Source of the DNA: Tetrastigma voinierianum
Lineage: Eukaryota; Streptophyta; Magnoliopsida; Vitales; Vitaceae
Reading direction: 5' to 3'
DNA length: 64,000 nt
NCBI GenBank assembly: GCA_016808115.1
Contig: JAEQBH010002853.1
Coordinates: 124,001 to 188,000, forward strand
The translations under genes and the position numbers were made by a program. Numbering within the stretch: the stretch's first letter is position 1; every line of letters starts with the position of its first letter. The notes below the pieces were generated by a model. It was given only the letters and a program-made list of their open reading frames with translations, searched no databases and was not told the DNA's origin. This document shows positions 10,769 through 22,110 of the stretch, one piece after another.

Positions 10769-12110
10769 TTCATGTGGCGACACCATTAAAGTCGCGACAC
10801 CGAAGGAAGACAACTCTGGTTGCAACAGAGAATTGAGGTCACGATTATGAATGGCTGATGACTAAGCTTACAAGGTCTCTACCAAACAAATTGATGTTGC
10901 GACAAAAATATACGTTGGAGACTCCAATTGAGGTTGCAACCAGGAATTCACGTCGCGACATACATTACTAAGCAAGCTGGGGCCAAAGGCATAGATAGGA
11001 AAAGCCACCATTAATGTTCTGACACCGCACAGAATTAAATCACGCAGAAAGAAGTAAGTGTTGGTATAGGCAAAATTGATGTTCTGACCAAAATGTGGCA
11101 GAGACCTGTCGAGAGTCGCGACCAAGAATTCATGTCGCGACATAAAAATGAGCTAAACAGTTAAAAACTATTGTGACTAAGAAGTGAGGTTGCAACAGGA
11201 TGGGGAGAAATGATGTCGCGACATGCTTTTAAGGTCGCGACATAAATTTCAGCAAGGAGAAGAAATGATTAGGTCGTGACCTAAATCCCATGTCGCGACA
11301 AGACAATGAAAAGACAAACAATTTTAAGTCGTAACATGAAAAAAGGAGCGTGACCCGAAAATGACCGTGACCATGAAATGATGTGGAGCATGGAATCTAG
11401 AGTCGCAACAAATGCGAGTAGACAGCAAACAATTATGTCGCGACATGGAACTGAGGTCGCGACATATATTCAGCAAAAGGAAGAACAGTCAGGTTAAGAC
11501 CAGAAATAGAAAATTGAATGGAAGCTATTTAGGACTAAGAAATGGGAGTAGCGGCCCCAGATAAGAGAAGAAAGCGTAGCGCGACATACTTTAGTCGCTG
11601 ACGAGAATTCTGATGATTAAAGAAACTACTTGGTCACGACCTAATGTCCATGTCGCGACAAGAAAACAAATGAGCCGGCAATTTTGAGTCTGACTGCTTG
11701 AAGGCTCAGGAACAACTAAATGATGTAGCAACTGAAAGAAGTTGTGACCAGAAGCTGAGAAGGTGTAGCGAAATGATGTCGCGACATCGAATCGAGTCAA
11801 GGCACATAAATGTAGTAAAAGCGAGAGACTCGAGTCACGACATCGAATTGAGGTCCACGACACAGTTCTTGGAAACAAGAAAAGGAAGGTCGCGACGAGT
11901 TCTTACTGCGTGACTAACATGGTCACGACAAAGAATTCATGTCAGACCACTAATTAAATGGCGAAGAAACAAGTCGCCTTGAAAACGCTCAGTGCGTGGC
12001 TTAAAAATTGCAAGAACAAAGTGGAAGGCGTTGCGGCCCGAGATTCTGGTCGAGAGCCGGACTTGGCGAGACGGACCCGGGGTTTCATGTCGACACGAGT
12101 TCTCAAATCG
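10769..12110 (+). repeat. Array of GTCGCGAC palindromes in U3
   Basis: About twenty copies of GTCGCGAC or one- or two-base variants lie in 1.3 kb. Many form a 12-bp perfect palindrome, ATGTCGCGACAT (for example about 11213 and 11434). They tend to alternate with an AGGTCGCGAC form, often 10-20 bases apart, as at 11110-11150, 11212-11245 and 11268-11310. Variants such as GTTGCAAC, GTCGTGAC and GTCACGAC are what C-to-T change at CpG would give. The same array recurs in the 3' LTR (about 25855-27020). Its role is unknown; a binding-site cluster is an inference. Confidence 0.75.
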
Positions 12111-12190
12111 CCTTTAATTAGAAGAAATTTGGGCCATTATTTTAGGGAAATCCACCTGGAGCTTTGGAATCAAGCCCAATTTCTGAAAGT

Positions 12191-12200
12191 TATAAATAGG
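12191..12200 (+). promoter_or_regulatory. LTR TATA box (5' LTR)
   Basis: TATAAATAGG follows the palindrome array and is conserved at 27110-27119 in the 3' LTR. It marks the U3/R boundary region. Confidence 0.65.
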
Positions 12201-13676
12201 CATAAACAGTTTTAATGAAGTAGCTTTTTTTCTTTTTGGAACCCAGAACTGGGGAAGAAGAAAACTCACTATATATTTTTAGAATATATTTTCTTTTCTT
12301 TTCTTTTCTTTTCTTTTTCTGGATCTGAACCAGTAATCTTTGTAGAAGTGTCGAAGCTGGATTTAATTTATGATTTTCTTTTACAATTACTGCCTTAATT
12401 TAATGAAATCTAGACAAATTCTGGAATTTGTTTCTTCTCGATTCATTGCAATTACAGTGGGTGTACTTGATCAATGCTCCATTGTAGATTGTGATGCAGT
12501 TTTTTTTAGAACATAGCTTTACTAGATTGGATTTATTGCTAGCTATAGTCTTTTCTACATGAATTAGAGAGAGAATTACCTGGATTGGAATTTATTTAAT
12601 TGATGTGTTAATGAATGGACCTGTTCCCAATAGTAGTATCGAATACCCTTCCAAGGTATGTATCTGCTCGATTTTTCGGGAGACCCTCTGGTGACCGCAG
12701 AGATGGAGATTCTGAGAGTTGGAACATTCATTTGGTGGGTATGTTAGACTACGTGAAGAACTATTGAGCTCTACGAGAGTTCACTTAGATAAATTCCCGA
12801 TTCACTCGCAATTGTTGATGTTGGAGAATATTTATCATTTAAACAATCAAAGATTTCACCTTAATCTGTTGGAAAGCTCTTGAACCTGTGTTAGCCGAGA
12901 TCTAATCAAGGGAATGGAAATATCCACTAGATTTAAAGGATGAGTCATCAATCAAGTTGTAGAAATTTTGCAACAACCCTTACTTGGGAAGCAAGAAATC
13001 TGCAGTCTCAAGAAATGGGTATGAAGTATTGAGAAAGAAAAATACACAAATCTTGTAAAGATTGTCTGTTTCCTAATGTGGTTAGACCCTTGTCTTGAAG
13101 AAGTAAAGGACCTCTAATCGATGGTGTGGAGAAATCAACCACATTATTTAGGCATCTTGGGCAATTCCAAATCCGACACAAAATAGAGTATGATGCATGA
13201 TGGTGCAGAAATTAGGTATTTCCACGGTACTTCATGATAGTGTTCATTTCTCATAAGAACTAAGTGGAGTCCTGATATATATTTTTTGTTATTTGTTTTA
13301 TTATCATAAATTCAACTCTCTTTTACTTTTAGGTGTATTCTCTAGAACAATTATTTTTCTAGTTAAGTTGAGAAATTGTCACATGGACTTTCAAATAATA
13401 TGAATCTTGAGTAGTTAGGGTAGTTGAACTTCAAATTCTTGTCAATCTCTATGGGAATGATGTCTGGACTTACATCCAATTTTTACTACTTGAATGACCT
13501 GTGCACTTGCAGTGTCATAGACTAATCTCATTATTAATTCCAGAACATAAATTCAGTTTTATTCATTTTCAAACAATTTCTTCTTTGGCGTAAATGCGGG
13601 AGAATTACCAAGGCTCTTAATATAAGTGTTAAATTAGGTTGTTTGAAGTACATATCTCCACGAATGAACAAGTTTT

Positions 13677-13699
13677 ATGAGTGCAGTTCTTAGGGATTG
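13677..13699 (+). other. Degenerate primer-binding site
   Basis: Just after the LTR end '..GAATGAACA' comes AGTTTT and then a sequence resembling a decayed tRNA-Asp-type PBS (TGAGTGCAGTTCTTAGGGAT against TGGCGCCGTTGCCGGGGAT). Position and the AGTTTT spacer match the better-preserved site at 6883-6906. Alternative: TGGCGTAAATGCGGGAG at 13585, but its equivalent also occurs in the 3' LTR, which argues that it is LTR-internal. Confidence 0.35.
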
Positions 13700-13899
13700 A
13701 AAGGATTTCAATAAATCAATATTCTAGAAAAAGAGAGAAGTGTTAATTTGGATATTTTTCTCTATTTATAAAAATGCACAAAAGCAGTTTTTATAGCGAT
13801 GGTATAAACTCACGATATTTAAAAACTTAAAGGATATATGATTTGTGATACTGCTTGTCTCCAATTAATCTCTAAATATGTCTCCATTTTAGAGAGGTT

Positions 13900-14960
13900 A
13901 ATTAATGCATAGGGAAGCCGAATCGGATCTCACGCTTCACAGCAGATTACGGATGGAAAGAGCAACTAAGAAGCAGGAAAGTAAGCATAGCGAAAAAACA
14001 ACCATGGAAGAGAGATGAAAGAATTGATCGAGACCAGGTTGAGCGAGAAACAATGAAGAAAGGCCACTCTAATTCGAATGCAATGGAGGATTTGAGGCTT
14101 ATCATCCGAAGAGATGCTGGCGGTGGGGACAGCTTCATTTGGCAAGGGCCAATAACGTGACTAAAAACAAGCATTGATCACCATGGATTCGTGAATCAAT
14201 TTGCGGCCATCCATGAAGATCCTAATGAACAACAGTAGATTCCTCGGGATGGCAAACATAGATTCGCTAGGTGTGAGACCGGAGGTGATAAGCTACACCT
14301 CTTCCTTTTTGCTAATAAATATTGCAGCCACATGGTATGAATCAGCCACCTTGGCTCGGTTGGTTATGGGAAGAGTTGGTGGAAGCATTCTTAGGATTTT
14401 CCCCCATCCCTCTAAGCGAAAGAAGAAGGAAATCATAGTGTTCGATAAAGGGAGGATGAAAGCTTGTATCTTTGCATGGGAAAGGTACCAAAGGCTGCGA
14501 AGAGATGTCTACGCTGCATGGCATAGATTTGAAGACATAAATGGATATTGTCTATCACTCTCTGAATGATACTTCTAAGGGTATCATAGAAGCTTCTTGC
14601 TATGGGAAATTCAAGAGGAAAAGTGTAGAGGAGGCAAGGGATTTGATAGCAGACCTAGCCGAATGCAACATAGCTCGATCTAAATTCTGGCTGCTCACTT
14701 AAAGTAAGAGTGGAGTCATTAGGCTATGAGATGATTGCCATGGAAGCAAAGTTAGATGCTAGTATGCACGGAATGGATAAACGGGATAAAAGCGCATTAC
14801 GCCTGTGAAGTTAGACAGCGAGAGGTGAATAAAGGAGAAGTGTTGAGGATCGGTGATGAAGATCATATGCGGTTAGGAGGCGATTACGAATGAATAAAGG
14901 GTTGTATGTTTAAGCCGAGGAATCCAGGCTTGCCACTTCTAATCCAGTGATGTAAGGAGA
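13900..14960 (+). pseudogene. gag of the large Athila-like element
   Basis: Retrotransposon gag, recognisable from 14201. Within 14201-14569 are 'FLGMANIDSLGVRPEVI', 'AATWYESATLARLVMG' and 'AWERYQRLRRDVYAAWHRFE'. The next piece, about 14545-14690, reads 'ASCYGKFKRKSVEEARDLIA' when gaps are allowed. These are the standard blocks of Athila-type gag in order, but block spacing is irregular and stops and frameshifts interrupt them. The 13900-14200 part is probably the N-terminus but is weak. Beyond 14700 no zinc knuckle can be seen. Confidence 0.75.
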
Positions 14961-15600
14961 CCCAGCGAGAACTTCTCCGCCATGGCGGGAGGAGTATCAC
15001 AGGGCCAAGGGCAGGCGAAATTTCGGTAGGGTATCATCACGAGTTCCGGCGACGTGATAGCAAGGAGAGTAAATAAATGAATATCAAAAGGTCGAGAAGA
15101 GGGCCGGTGATCATTTTGAGGAGGCCGGAATCTTTACTTGATTCATAGGGGATAATTGTTTTCACACCCATGAGCAAAATTTCTTGAGTTGAGCTCTTAA
15201 ATCCAACACACAAATGTTTGATCAAACATAATGCTTTACGAAGAACTTGGAAACCTGAGTTAGGCGGTTGGCCTTGACCTTGTAGAACCAAAACAAGAAT
15301 GCATTCCCTAGTGACACTAAGAAAAACCCGAAGAATTTGTATGTGATCCGATTGAAAATGGGAAAAAGTAAGCGGTGTGTGGCAGAAAAACAAAGGAAAA
15401 GACTAATCAAAAGAAGAACATAAGGCCAAATGGAAGAGAGAGGATGAAAGAGTATGTCGGGGAGAGGACTAAAGAAGAAAAGAAAAAGCAAAGTGACGGC
15501 TGAGAAAAGTTTGTGCAGGCAAGAAACGAGAAAGGAGAAAGTGTAAGCCTATACCCCTACAGTCCCATTTCCTTAAAGGCTTCAAAAGGCGAAGAAAGAA
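14960..15600 (+). other. Degraded gag-protease linker
   Basis: No domain is recognised. The stretch is purine-rich and dense in CGAG/GCGA words, unlike the AT-rich surroundings. Minus-strand frames at 15037-15393 and 15222-15491 have Phe/Leu/Ser-rich composition, as expected for the reverse of a GA-rich coding strand, and are not taken as genes. Confidence 0.4.
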
Positions 15601-15609
15601 GAGTAATTC

Positions 15610-16235
15610 TCTAAATTCTTGGAAATTTTCAAGAAAATAGAAATAAATATTCCCTTTGCGAGAGGCAAATCAATCAAATGCGAATTATGTAAAAAATTTG
15701 AAGGAGATCTTGAGAAGAAAGAAGAAAGAAGATTCTTTGAGGAAGGAGTAGTAAACTTAATTTCCATTTTAGTGCGATTATTCAAAGAAGTCTACCAGCA
15801 AAATGAAGGACCAGTGACTTCACCATTTCCCTTCTCATTAGGAAATGAGTTAGCCTTATGTGACTCGGAGGCGGCATCGACTTGATGCCTATCGATGGTA
15901 TAGAGATTGAGTTTGGGGGAACACGACAACGAATTACACACTATAGATGGCTGATAAATCAAGCTCGACCAAGAAGGTGTTCTTGAAGATGTATTGGTCT
16001 AGGTGTGGAGGAAGTGATCTTCCTTGTGGACTTTGTGGTTATGAAAATGGAAGAAAACAACCGGGTCCTACATTTATTTAGGAAGAGACCGCTAACCTTA
16101 TTTGGAGCTACCTTGATTGATGTACAAAAGGGTGAGTTGACCCTGAGGGTGGGAAATGAAGCGGAGTGCACTTCAATCTCGACCAAAATCTTGACCGCAA
16201 TCGATGTTGATGTAGAAAATTGTAATCTTTGTAGA
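15610..16235 (+). pseudogene. Aspartic protease region, catalytic motif altered
   Basis: The frame 15619-15885 begins 'MEIFKKIEINIPFARGKSI', the block preceding protease in Athila polyproteins, and ends 'LCDSEAAST'. That aligns with the catalytic D-[L/S]-G-A-S, so the Gly is lost and a stop follows. In 16005-16238 'VIFLVDFVVMKMEENN', 'TLFGATLIDVQKGELTLRVG' is the C-terminal half. A shift separates the two parts (15885-16005). It would not be an active protease. Confidence 0.8.
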
Positions 16236-16459
16236 TAACGGTAGTCCTATAGTTTTGACTTGATCTTTGATTGTAACCTTGACATTCTATCAATGAAAAT
16301 GAGATCAGATTTCCGATCTTGAGAGTGTTGATTATGAACTGCTGCATTCCAGTTTGCAAAATATGGAAACAGTCTTGAGTTTGAATGAAAACAGTCAAGA
16401 AAATTCAAGCAGACGGGAAAAGAAAGTTAGTAAACAAGAGATTAGTGCAAAAGGGTTAA

Positions 16460-17995
16460 TTTTGAAAGAATTTCCCAGTCATCTGAAATATGCTTTCTTA
16501 GAACTAGAAAAGGGGAAAACAATAATCATATCAGCTGAATTGACTGAAAATGAAGAACTAAGGCTGTTGTAGATTCTAAGGAAATACGAGGCTATTGCAC
16601 GATCAATTGAAGATCTAAAGGGTATCAGTCCTTCTATTTGCATGCATAAAATCCTATTGAATGATGATGCAAAAACATTAGTTGAACACCAAAGGAGATT
16701 GAACCCTGTGATGAAAGATGTTGTAAGAAAGGAAGTACTGAAATGGCTAAATGCAAGATTTATTTATGTAATCGAGGCCGGCCCTTGGGTGAGCCCCGAG
16801 TTCATGTGGTTCCTAAGAATGAATTGGATTCAACATGATCGAAATGAAAGGAATGAGTTGATTCCTATAAGAACTATGTGGAGATGGAGGTGCGTATGAA
16901 TTCTGAGAAAATTGAATACTCTGACCGGGGAAAGATCATTTTCCCTTGCCTTTCTTTGATCAGATGTTAAACAGGTTAGCAGGACATCCTCACTTATGTT
17001 TTCTTGATGGATATTATGGATATAACCAAATTGCTATTGCACCTGAGGACCAGGAGAAAACTACTTTCACATGCCCTTATGGTACTTTTTCTTTTAGAAG
17101 AATGCCATTTGGGTTATGCAATGCTCCTGCTACGTTTCAAAGATATATGATGTCTATGTTCTGAGATTTAGCAGAGGAGTTATGGAGATATTCATGGATG
17201 ACTTCACAGTTTATGGATCCAGTTTTGAACATTGCCTATAGAATTTGGGGACAGTACTTCATAGGTGTCAGGACAAGAACCTAGCTTTGAATTGGGAAAA
17301 ATGCCATTTCATGGTGATAGAAGACATTGTACTTGAGCATAGAATTTCTACAGGAGGGTTGGAAGTGGACCAAGAAAAGGTTTCCATTATAAAGACTCTT
17401 ACGCACTTAATAAATGATCAGGGAATAAGAAGTTTCTTGGGACATGCTGGTTTTTATAGAAGATTTATTAGAGACTTCTCAAAAATAGCAAGACCATTAT
17501 GTAGATTGTTGGAAAAGAATGACAAGTTCAATTTTGATGAGTCCTACCAATATTCATTTGAGGAGATCAAATCTAGATTAGTTGAAGCTCTTATCATGGC
17601 TAAACTAGATTGGAACAGAGAATTTGAGATTATGTCTTGATGCTAGTGACTATGCAATGGGAATGTATTGGGATGAGAAAAGTTGACAAAATATTTTAAG
17701 GCCATATACTATTCCCTTGAAGCCTTCAATGAAGCTCAGAAATTACTTTCGACTACGAGAAAAATCTGGCTATGGTATTTGCATGTGAAAAGTTCGAGCC
17801 CTATCTGTGCAGGTCCCATGTGTCATCCATCTGATATCTTTGCAATCAAATATTTGATGGCCAAGAAAAGAAGTTAAGCCAAGGCTGATCAGATGGTGTT
17901 GTTACTACAAGAATTTGATGCGGAATCGAGGATAAGAAGGTTGTATGATGTGATGGCTGATCACTTGTCAAGAGTTGAAAAAGACTCTTTATGAA
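16460..17995 (+). pseudogene. Reverse transcriptase and RNase H
   Basis: RT text runs over several frames: 'SHLKYAFLELEKGKTIIISA' (from 16479), 'GISPSICMHKILLNDDAK' (16624-16680), 'EHQRRLNPVMKDVVRKEVLK' (16684-16745), 'FFDQMLNRLAGHPHLCFLDG' (16950-17010), and 'TFSFRRMPFGLCNAPATFQR' (17084-17145). The catalytic box is 'MEIFMDDFTVYGSSFEHCL' at 17183-17239. The thumb and connection, 'RSFLGHAGFYRRFIRDFSKI' (17428-17490), are in the 131-residue frame 17245-17640. RNase H is fragmentary from 17630 ('DASDYAMG'). Stops occur at 16570, 17162 and 17238, among others. The D-D pair survives. Confidence 0.9.
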
Positions 17996-18049
17996 AGAAG
18001 AAGAAATGAAGTAATTTGAAAATTTACCAAATGAGTAGTTCTTTTAGTT

Positions 18050-19260
18050 GTCCATTCCAATTGCCTTAGTATGCGTCTTTGTGAACTTTCTAGCTTGTGG
18101 AGTGATGCCACTGAGATTCAGCTACCGACGGAGGAAGTGGGGTATGACGGGTTTATCTGGGATGACCTTATTATTCAAAGAGGAATTTGCTTTGATCATT
18201 AAAAGTGTGTGCCATAAAGTGAGCAGGGAGAAAATTTTACAAGAATGTCATGCATCACCTTATAAGGTACACTTTCTGAGAGACTCAAAACAATGAAATT
18301 CTCAGTGGTTTTATTAACTCTATTTTTCAAGGATTGTTTTTAATGGGTGAAACTTTGTGATCAGTGCCAAAGAATGGGAAATATCAGCAAAAGGCATGAA
18401 AGGCCCCTGCATGGTATCCTAGTGGTGCAATTATTTGATGTATGGGGAATAGACTTCATGGGGCCTTTTCCATCTTCTTTTGGAAATAAATACATACTCC
18501 TAATTGTGGATTATGTATCCAAATGGGTGGAAGCAATAGCTTGTCCCAAGAATGATGCTATCTGGGTTGTGGGTTCTTACGAGAATATCTTGAGTAGATT
18601 TGGGACACCCGGGATATTATTAGTAATGGAGGAACCATTTGCAAACAAGGTGTTTGAAACTCATGAGCAGTATGGAATAAAACACATAATGAGTTTGGCT
18701 TATCATCCTCAAGCAAAATGAAATAATTTGAAATTTCAACGAGGAGATAAAAGAAAATTCTTGGTGAGTTCCGACTATAAGAGATTGGTCTTTAAAGCTT
18801 GATGATGCATTGTGGGCCTACAGGACTGCATATAAAACTCCCATTGGAATGTCCCTATATAGAATTGTCTTTGGTACACCTTGTCACCTACCTCTTGAAT
18901 TGGAATACAAAGCTATGTGGGCCATCAAGAAGTTGAATTTTGAATTCAAAGCTACTAAGGAAGAAAGACTACTCTAGTTGAATGAATTCGAAGAGCTGAG
19001 AAATGAAGCTTATGATAATCTTTAGAATTTACGGATAAGACAAGAAATGGCATAGTCAGAAGATTTTGAGGAGGGAATTTAAGGTAGGAGATAAGGTCTT
19101 GTTATTTAACTCCAGACTAAAGCTTTTTCAGGGGCTTGAAATAAAATGGAGTAGCCTTATCACGAGTAGTGGGAAGTACAGCGCTGGGGCAATGACGCTG
19201 AAAGCCACTAATGGAGAAGAGTTTAAAGTGAATAATTAAACTGATTAAACGTTATCTTGG
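18050..19260 (+). pseudogene. Integrase
   Basis: Zinc-binding N-terminal text is split between 'ILQECHASPYKVHF' (about 18237) and 'KLCDQCQRMGNISKRHERPL' (from 18349). The core contains 'FDVWGIDFMGPFPSSFGNKY' with the first catalytic Asp. The second-Asp block is changed to 'LLVMEEPFANK', and 'YHPQAK' is followed by a stop just before the region of the catalytic Glu. C-terminal text continues to about 19250 ('ELEYKAMWAIKKLNFEFKA'). Loss of the second Asp block and the stop make it inactive. Confidence 0.88.
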
Positions 19261-20310
19261 AAGAAAATGATTAGTTCATAGTTAAAGTGGAAGAAAATTA
19301 TGAAACAAGAACTTCATAGCGCTGAAGTCCAAGCGAGGACTCAAAACTAAACGACTTTATTTGAGGAGCTGACCCATATCACAATTTCTTTCTAAGTTTT
19401 GTTTTAAAATTTAAGTTTTCTAGCTAAGCTTTGGTTTATTGTTAAATATTATTTATGTTTTTCTACTGCTTTGTGCTTACAATTCGGTAAGGAGGCGTGA
19501 AACAGAGATAGATGCATGTTTATAGCTACCAATATACACACAAGACCACAAGGGAGTAGTGCAGTTCCCTAAACTTTTGTTTAATGAGAATGCATGAATT
19601 GAATTTTGGAAATAGAGAATTCAGAATTCTTATTGAATCGATGCTTCATGAGTTGATTTGTTACATATTTGAATGCTAAAGGTTGATTGTTTTTGTTTTG
19701 TTTGAATTAGGTTTTATTGATTCGATCTGTATGAATTTAGGCTATTCACAGAAGACCATAAAATTTTCAGTGCGCAGCATGCTTTTAAGTCGCGACAGAG
19801 TTTAATTGAAAACAAGAGAATAAGAAATTTAGTCGCGACATCAATTTATTAATTAGCGACCAATTTCAATTAGCACGACAATTATTGTTAGAAATTAGTG
19901 TTGTGACTCCTGCTTTAAGGTTGCAACAAGACCAAAAGAAGGTCACAACATTAATCTCGGGTCACGAAAAAATGTGTGAGTTTTAAAAGACTGAGATAAG
20001 GCACAATGTCACGACATTGGGATTTAGGTCGTGACCAGAAAAAACTGAAGAAAGAGAGAAATAGGTCGCGACATCAATTTATTTGTCAAGACCACATTTC
20101 TAGTCACGACAGACCTAAAAAGGTCGCGACAAAAATGACTAAATCCTAATAAATATAGGTTTTAACCTTCTGATTTAGGTGTTGCAACATTAAATGAGGC
20201 ACTTATTGAAAACGGTTAATGTTGTGACTCATGCTTTTAAAGTTCTGAGCATTCATAAGCAAATATAAATATTGAGCCTAAAACAAACTGAATAGCCAAT
20301 CTTCCCCAAA
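19261..20310 (+). other. Spacer between integrase and the extra ORF, with GTCGCGAC words
   Basis: No coding signal. From about 19780 to 20240 it carries GTCGCGAC, GTCACGAC and GTTGCAAC words at short intervals. It shares 'GCATGCTTTTAAG(G)TCGCGACA' with the LTR array (11220-11242 and 26145-26165). It ends with 'GCAAATATAAATATTGAGCC', which resembles an LTR TATA region. It may be part of an old nested LTR or a spacer that shares the motif with the LTR. Confidence 0.5.
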
Positions 20311-21540
20311 ACTTCCATTCAGCCGCATCTTCCCAAACCGTTCACTTTCTCTTTATCTCTTCGACTACTGCAAAACCGAAAAACGAGAGTTTGCCCTATG
20401 AAATTACAAGTCTCACCCATGAGCGAGATAGCGAATCCTTGTTCCAGATCATGAGAATAATAGATGAGCTCATGAGTAGACATTGCCCGAAAGGAGTGGA
20501 GGAGGTTCATCTAGAACCTCAATGCGAGACATGTGAATCTTGAGAACTAGAAAACCAATGAAATAGGAAACTAGTTGAGGAAGAAAGGGCCATGGAATAG
20601 GGTAAGCATAACAAGCGAAGAAGGAGAATCGAGAAGAAAGCCAAAGACTTTGTCTCTGTTGAAGCTAAGACCTATGGACTAAGGTTACAAACTACCTTGA
20701 GGGCTTAGGTAGCGAAGAGGTTTTGGGAAGCTAATCTCCTATTTTTCTGAGATAATAGAAAAGAGAGGTTAGGAGAGCTTCCATGCACACCTGTGGCGCT
20801 GGATTCTTTGCTGAATACGGGAATTCTCTGTGAACATGGTGGGGATGAGGAGAAGACACGAGTTCACGTCTGCGAGAGTTTAGGTACCCTTTGGGCACAA
20901 AAGAATCAATGAATGTTCAAACTAAAGGAACTCAGCCAGCGGTTCCAAATTTAAGCTGGTAGAAAGCCGGATCATGAGAAGATTATGAATCACATTGAAA
21001 TGAGGGAAGTGGGAAATACAAAGGAAGAACCCTCATTACGCTATCAACAGAGGATCCCTCACTGAGGAAGCTAAAGTTTGGTTCTACTTCCTATCTTCAG
21101 TAATCCTTCCAACTATAGTGAGAGAAAAAGAGGCAATCATTCTATATGCCCTTTTGAAGGGCTATAAAATGAATGTTGGAGGTTTAATTGAGGGGTCGAT
21201 CAGAGGATACCACTTAAGCAACAAAAGAGGACTAATCCCTCACCCAACAACAATCAACAAACTATGCATCTTCGTTGGGGTGAGAAGAGATGTAGGATGA
21301 AGAAGAAACATGCCACGAAAGTATCTCCTCGACCCTTACTAGGGTGACAAGGAATTTGAGAAACAAAAGAAAAAAGAAGGGGATGGTGGAAGTAGAGAAG
21401 CGAACTGCGAGGAGAATGGAAATAGGGAAATACAAACCATTCAAGAGAAAATTCCTCCAGCATAAGAGGAAGAGATGCATTTCAGAATGAACCCACTAAG
21501 CCATTCTGCCACGATATGTGAGAATTTCCCTAAGCAGTAA
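20311..21540 (+). pseudogene. Extra ORF after pol, 'putative plant transposon protein' type
   Basis: A coding relic lies between pol and the 3' UTR. The best part, 21060-21297, reads 'EEAKVWFYFLSSVILPTI', 'EKEAIILYALLKGYKMNVGG' and 'KRGLIPHPTTINKLCIFVGV'. I recognise this text from plant proteins annotated as the putative plant transposon protein domain, often found in Athila-type elements downstream of or in place of pol. About 20700, 'AKRFWEANL' may be the N-terminal block. Downstream (21300-21540) it becomes Lys/Glu-rich with stops. Its biochemical role is not known; an envelope-like position in Athila is established. No signal peptide or membrane segment is visible. Confidence 0.65.
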
Positions 21541-21985
21541 GCTCGAGGAGAAAGAGGAGAAGGAACTTGAAATCATGGAATGCGGGAATGATAGAAGAAA
21601 GATATGTGGAAGGAAACCTTATAAATAGGAAACGTGATAATTTAGAAAAGAGTTCTTAGAGCTGAATTCGGGAGAAAGAAGCAATTATTGGAGCATACTC
21701 TAAGAAAGAGAGGAAGAATGGAGAAGAGATGAAAATGAGAGAGGAGAACAAGGAGAAAGATGAAGGCCGGTTTGGAAGCTATACACAACAACCGGTTAGA
21801 AGAGATGAAGAGTGCTTACCATTATGAGGAAAGAGAAGGCGAGATGGAGATAGTGCAGAATAGCCCCAGAGGCTGAATGCGCAAGGGTTTGGGGAGGAGG
21901 AGGAGGAGGAGGAGGAGGAGGGGAGGAGGAGGAGGAGGAGAGGAGGAGGAGGAGGAGAGAGAGAGAGGAAAAAAAAAAGAAACTT

Positions 21986-22018
<33 letters not shown>

Positions 22019-22110
22019 GAAGAGGAGGAGGAGAAGAGGAGGAGAGAGGAGAGAGAGAGAGAAGAAGAGAGAGAAGGAGCGGAGAAGAGGAAGAGAGAAG
22101 GGTTGGAGAG
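21541..22110 (+). repeat. Purine-rich tract with (GGA)n/(GA)n core
   Basis: The plus strand is almost pure purine from 21893 to 22110, with GGA triplet runs, then A-rich and GAGA runs. The poly-Ser/Pro/Phe frames on the minus strand (21779-22390 and overlapping ones) come from this simple sequence and are not genes. It probably grew from the Lys/Glu-coding 3' part of the extra ORF. Confidence 0.8.

Larger units (their letters stand above)
10525..13670 (+). repeat. 5' LTR of the large Athila-like element
   Basis: Collinear with 25405-28563 from 'TTAGTCCATC' at 10526 to the '...CGAATGAACA' end at 13670. U3 (to about 12190) holds the GTCGCGAC palindrome array, and a TATA box stands at 12191. 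R/U5 carries a TTTTC pentanucleotide run at about 12290-12320 and long stretches nearly identical to the 3' copy, for example around 12440-12480. Reading frames inside it (10868-11143, 11591-11878, 11698-11913, 11958-12215) are side effects of the palindrome array and are not genes. Confidence 0.8.

Noticed and set aside
10769..12110. CRISPR-like array of short repeats with unique spacers
   Set aside because: Repeats are 8-12 bp palindromes with irregular spacing in a plant LTR; CRISPR repeats are longer and regularly spaced and do not occur in plant nuclear DNA.
11591..12215. Several 70-95-residue frames on both strands
   Set aside because: All fall in the palindrome array; the TCGCGA word lacks stop codons in most registers and so opens spurious frames.
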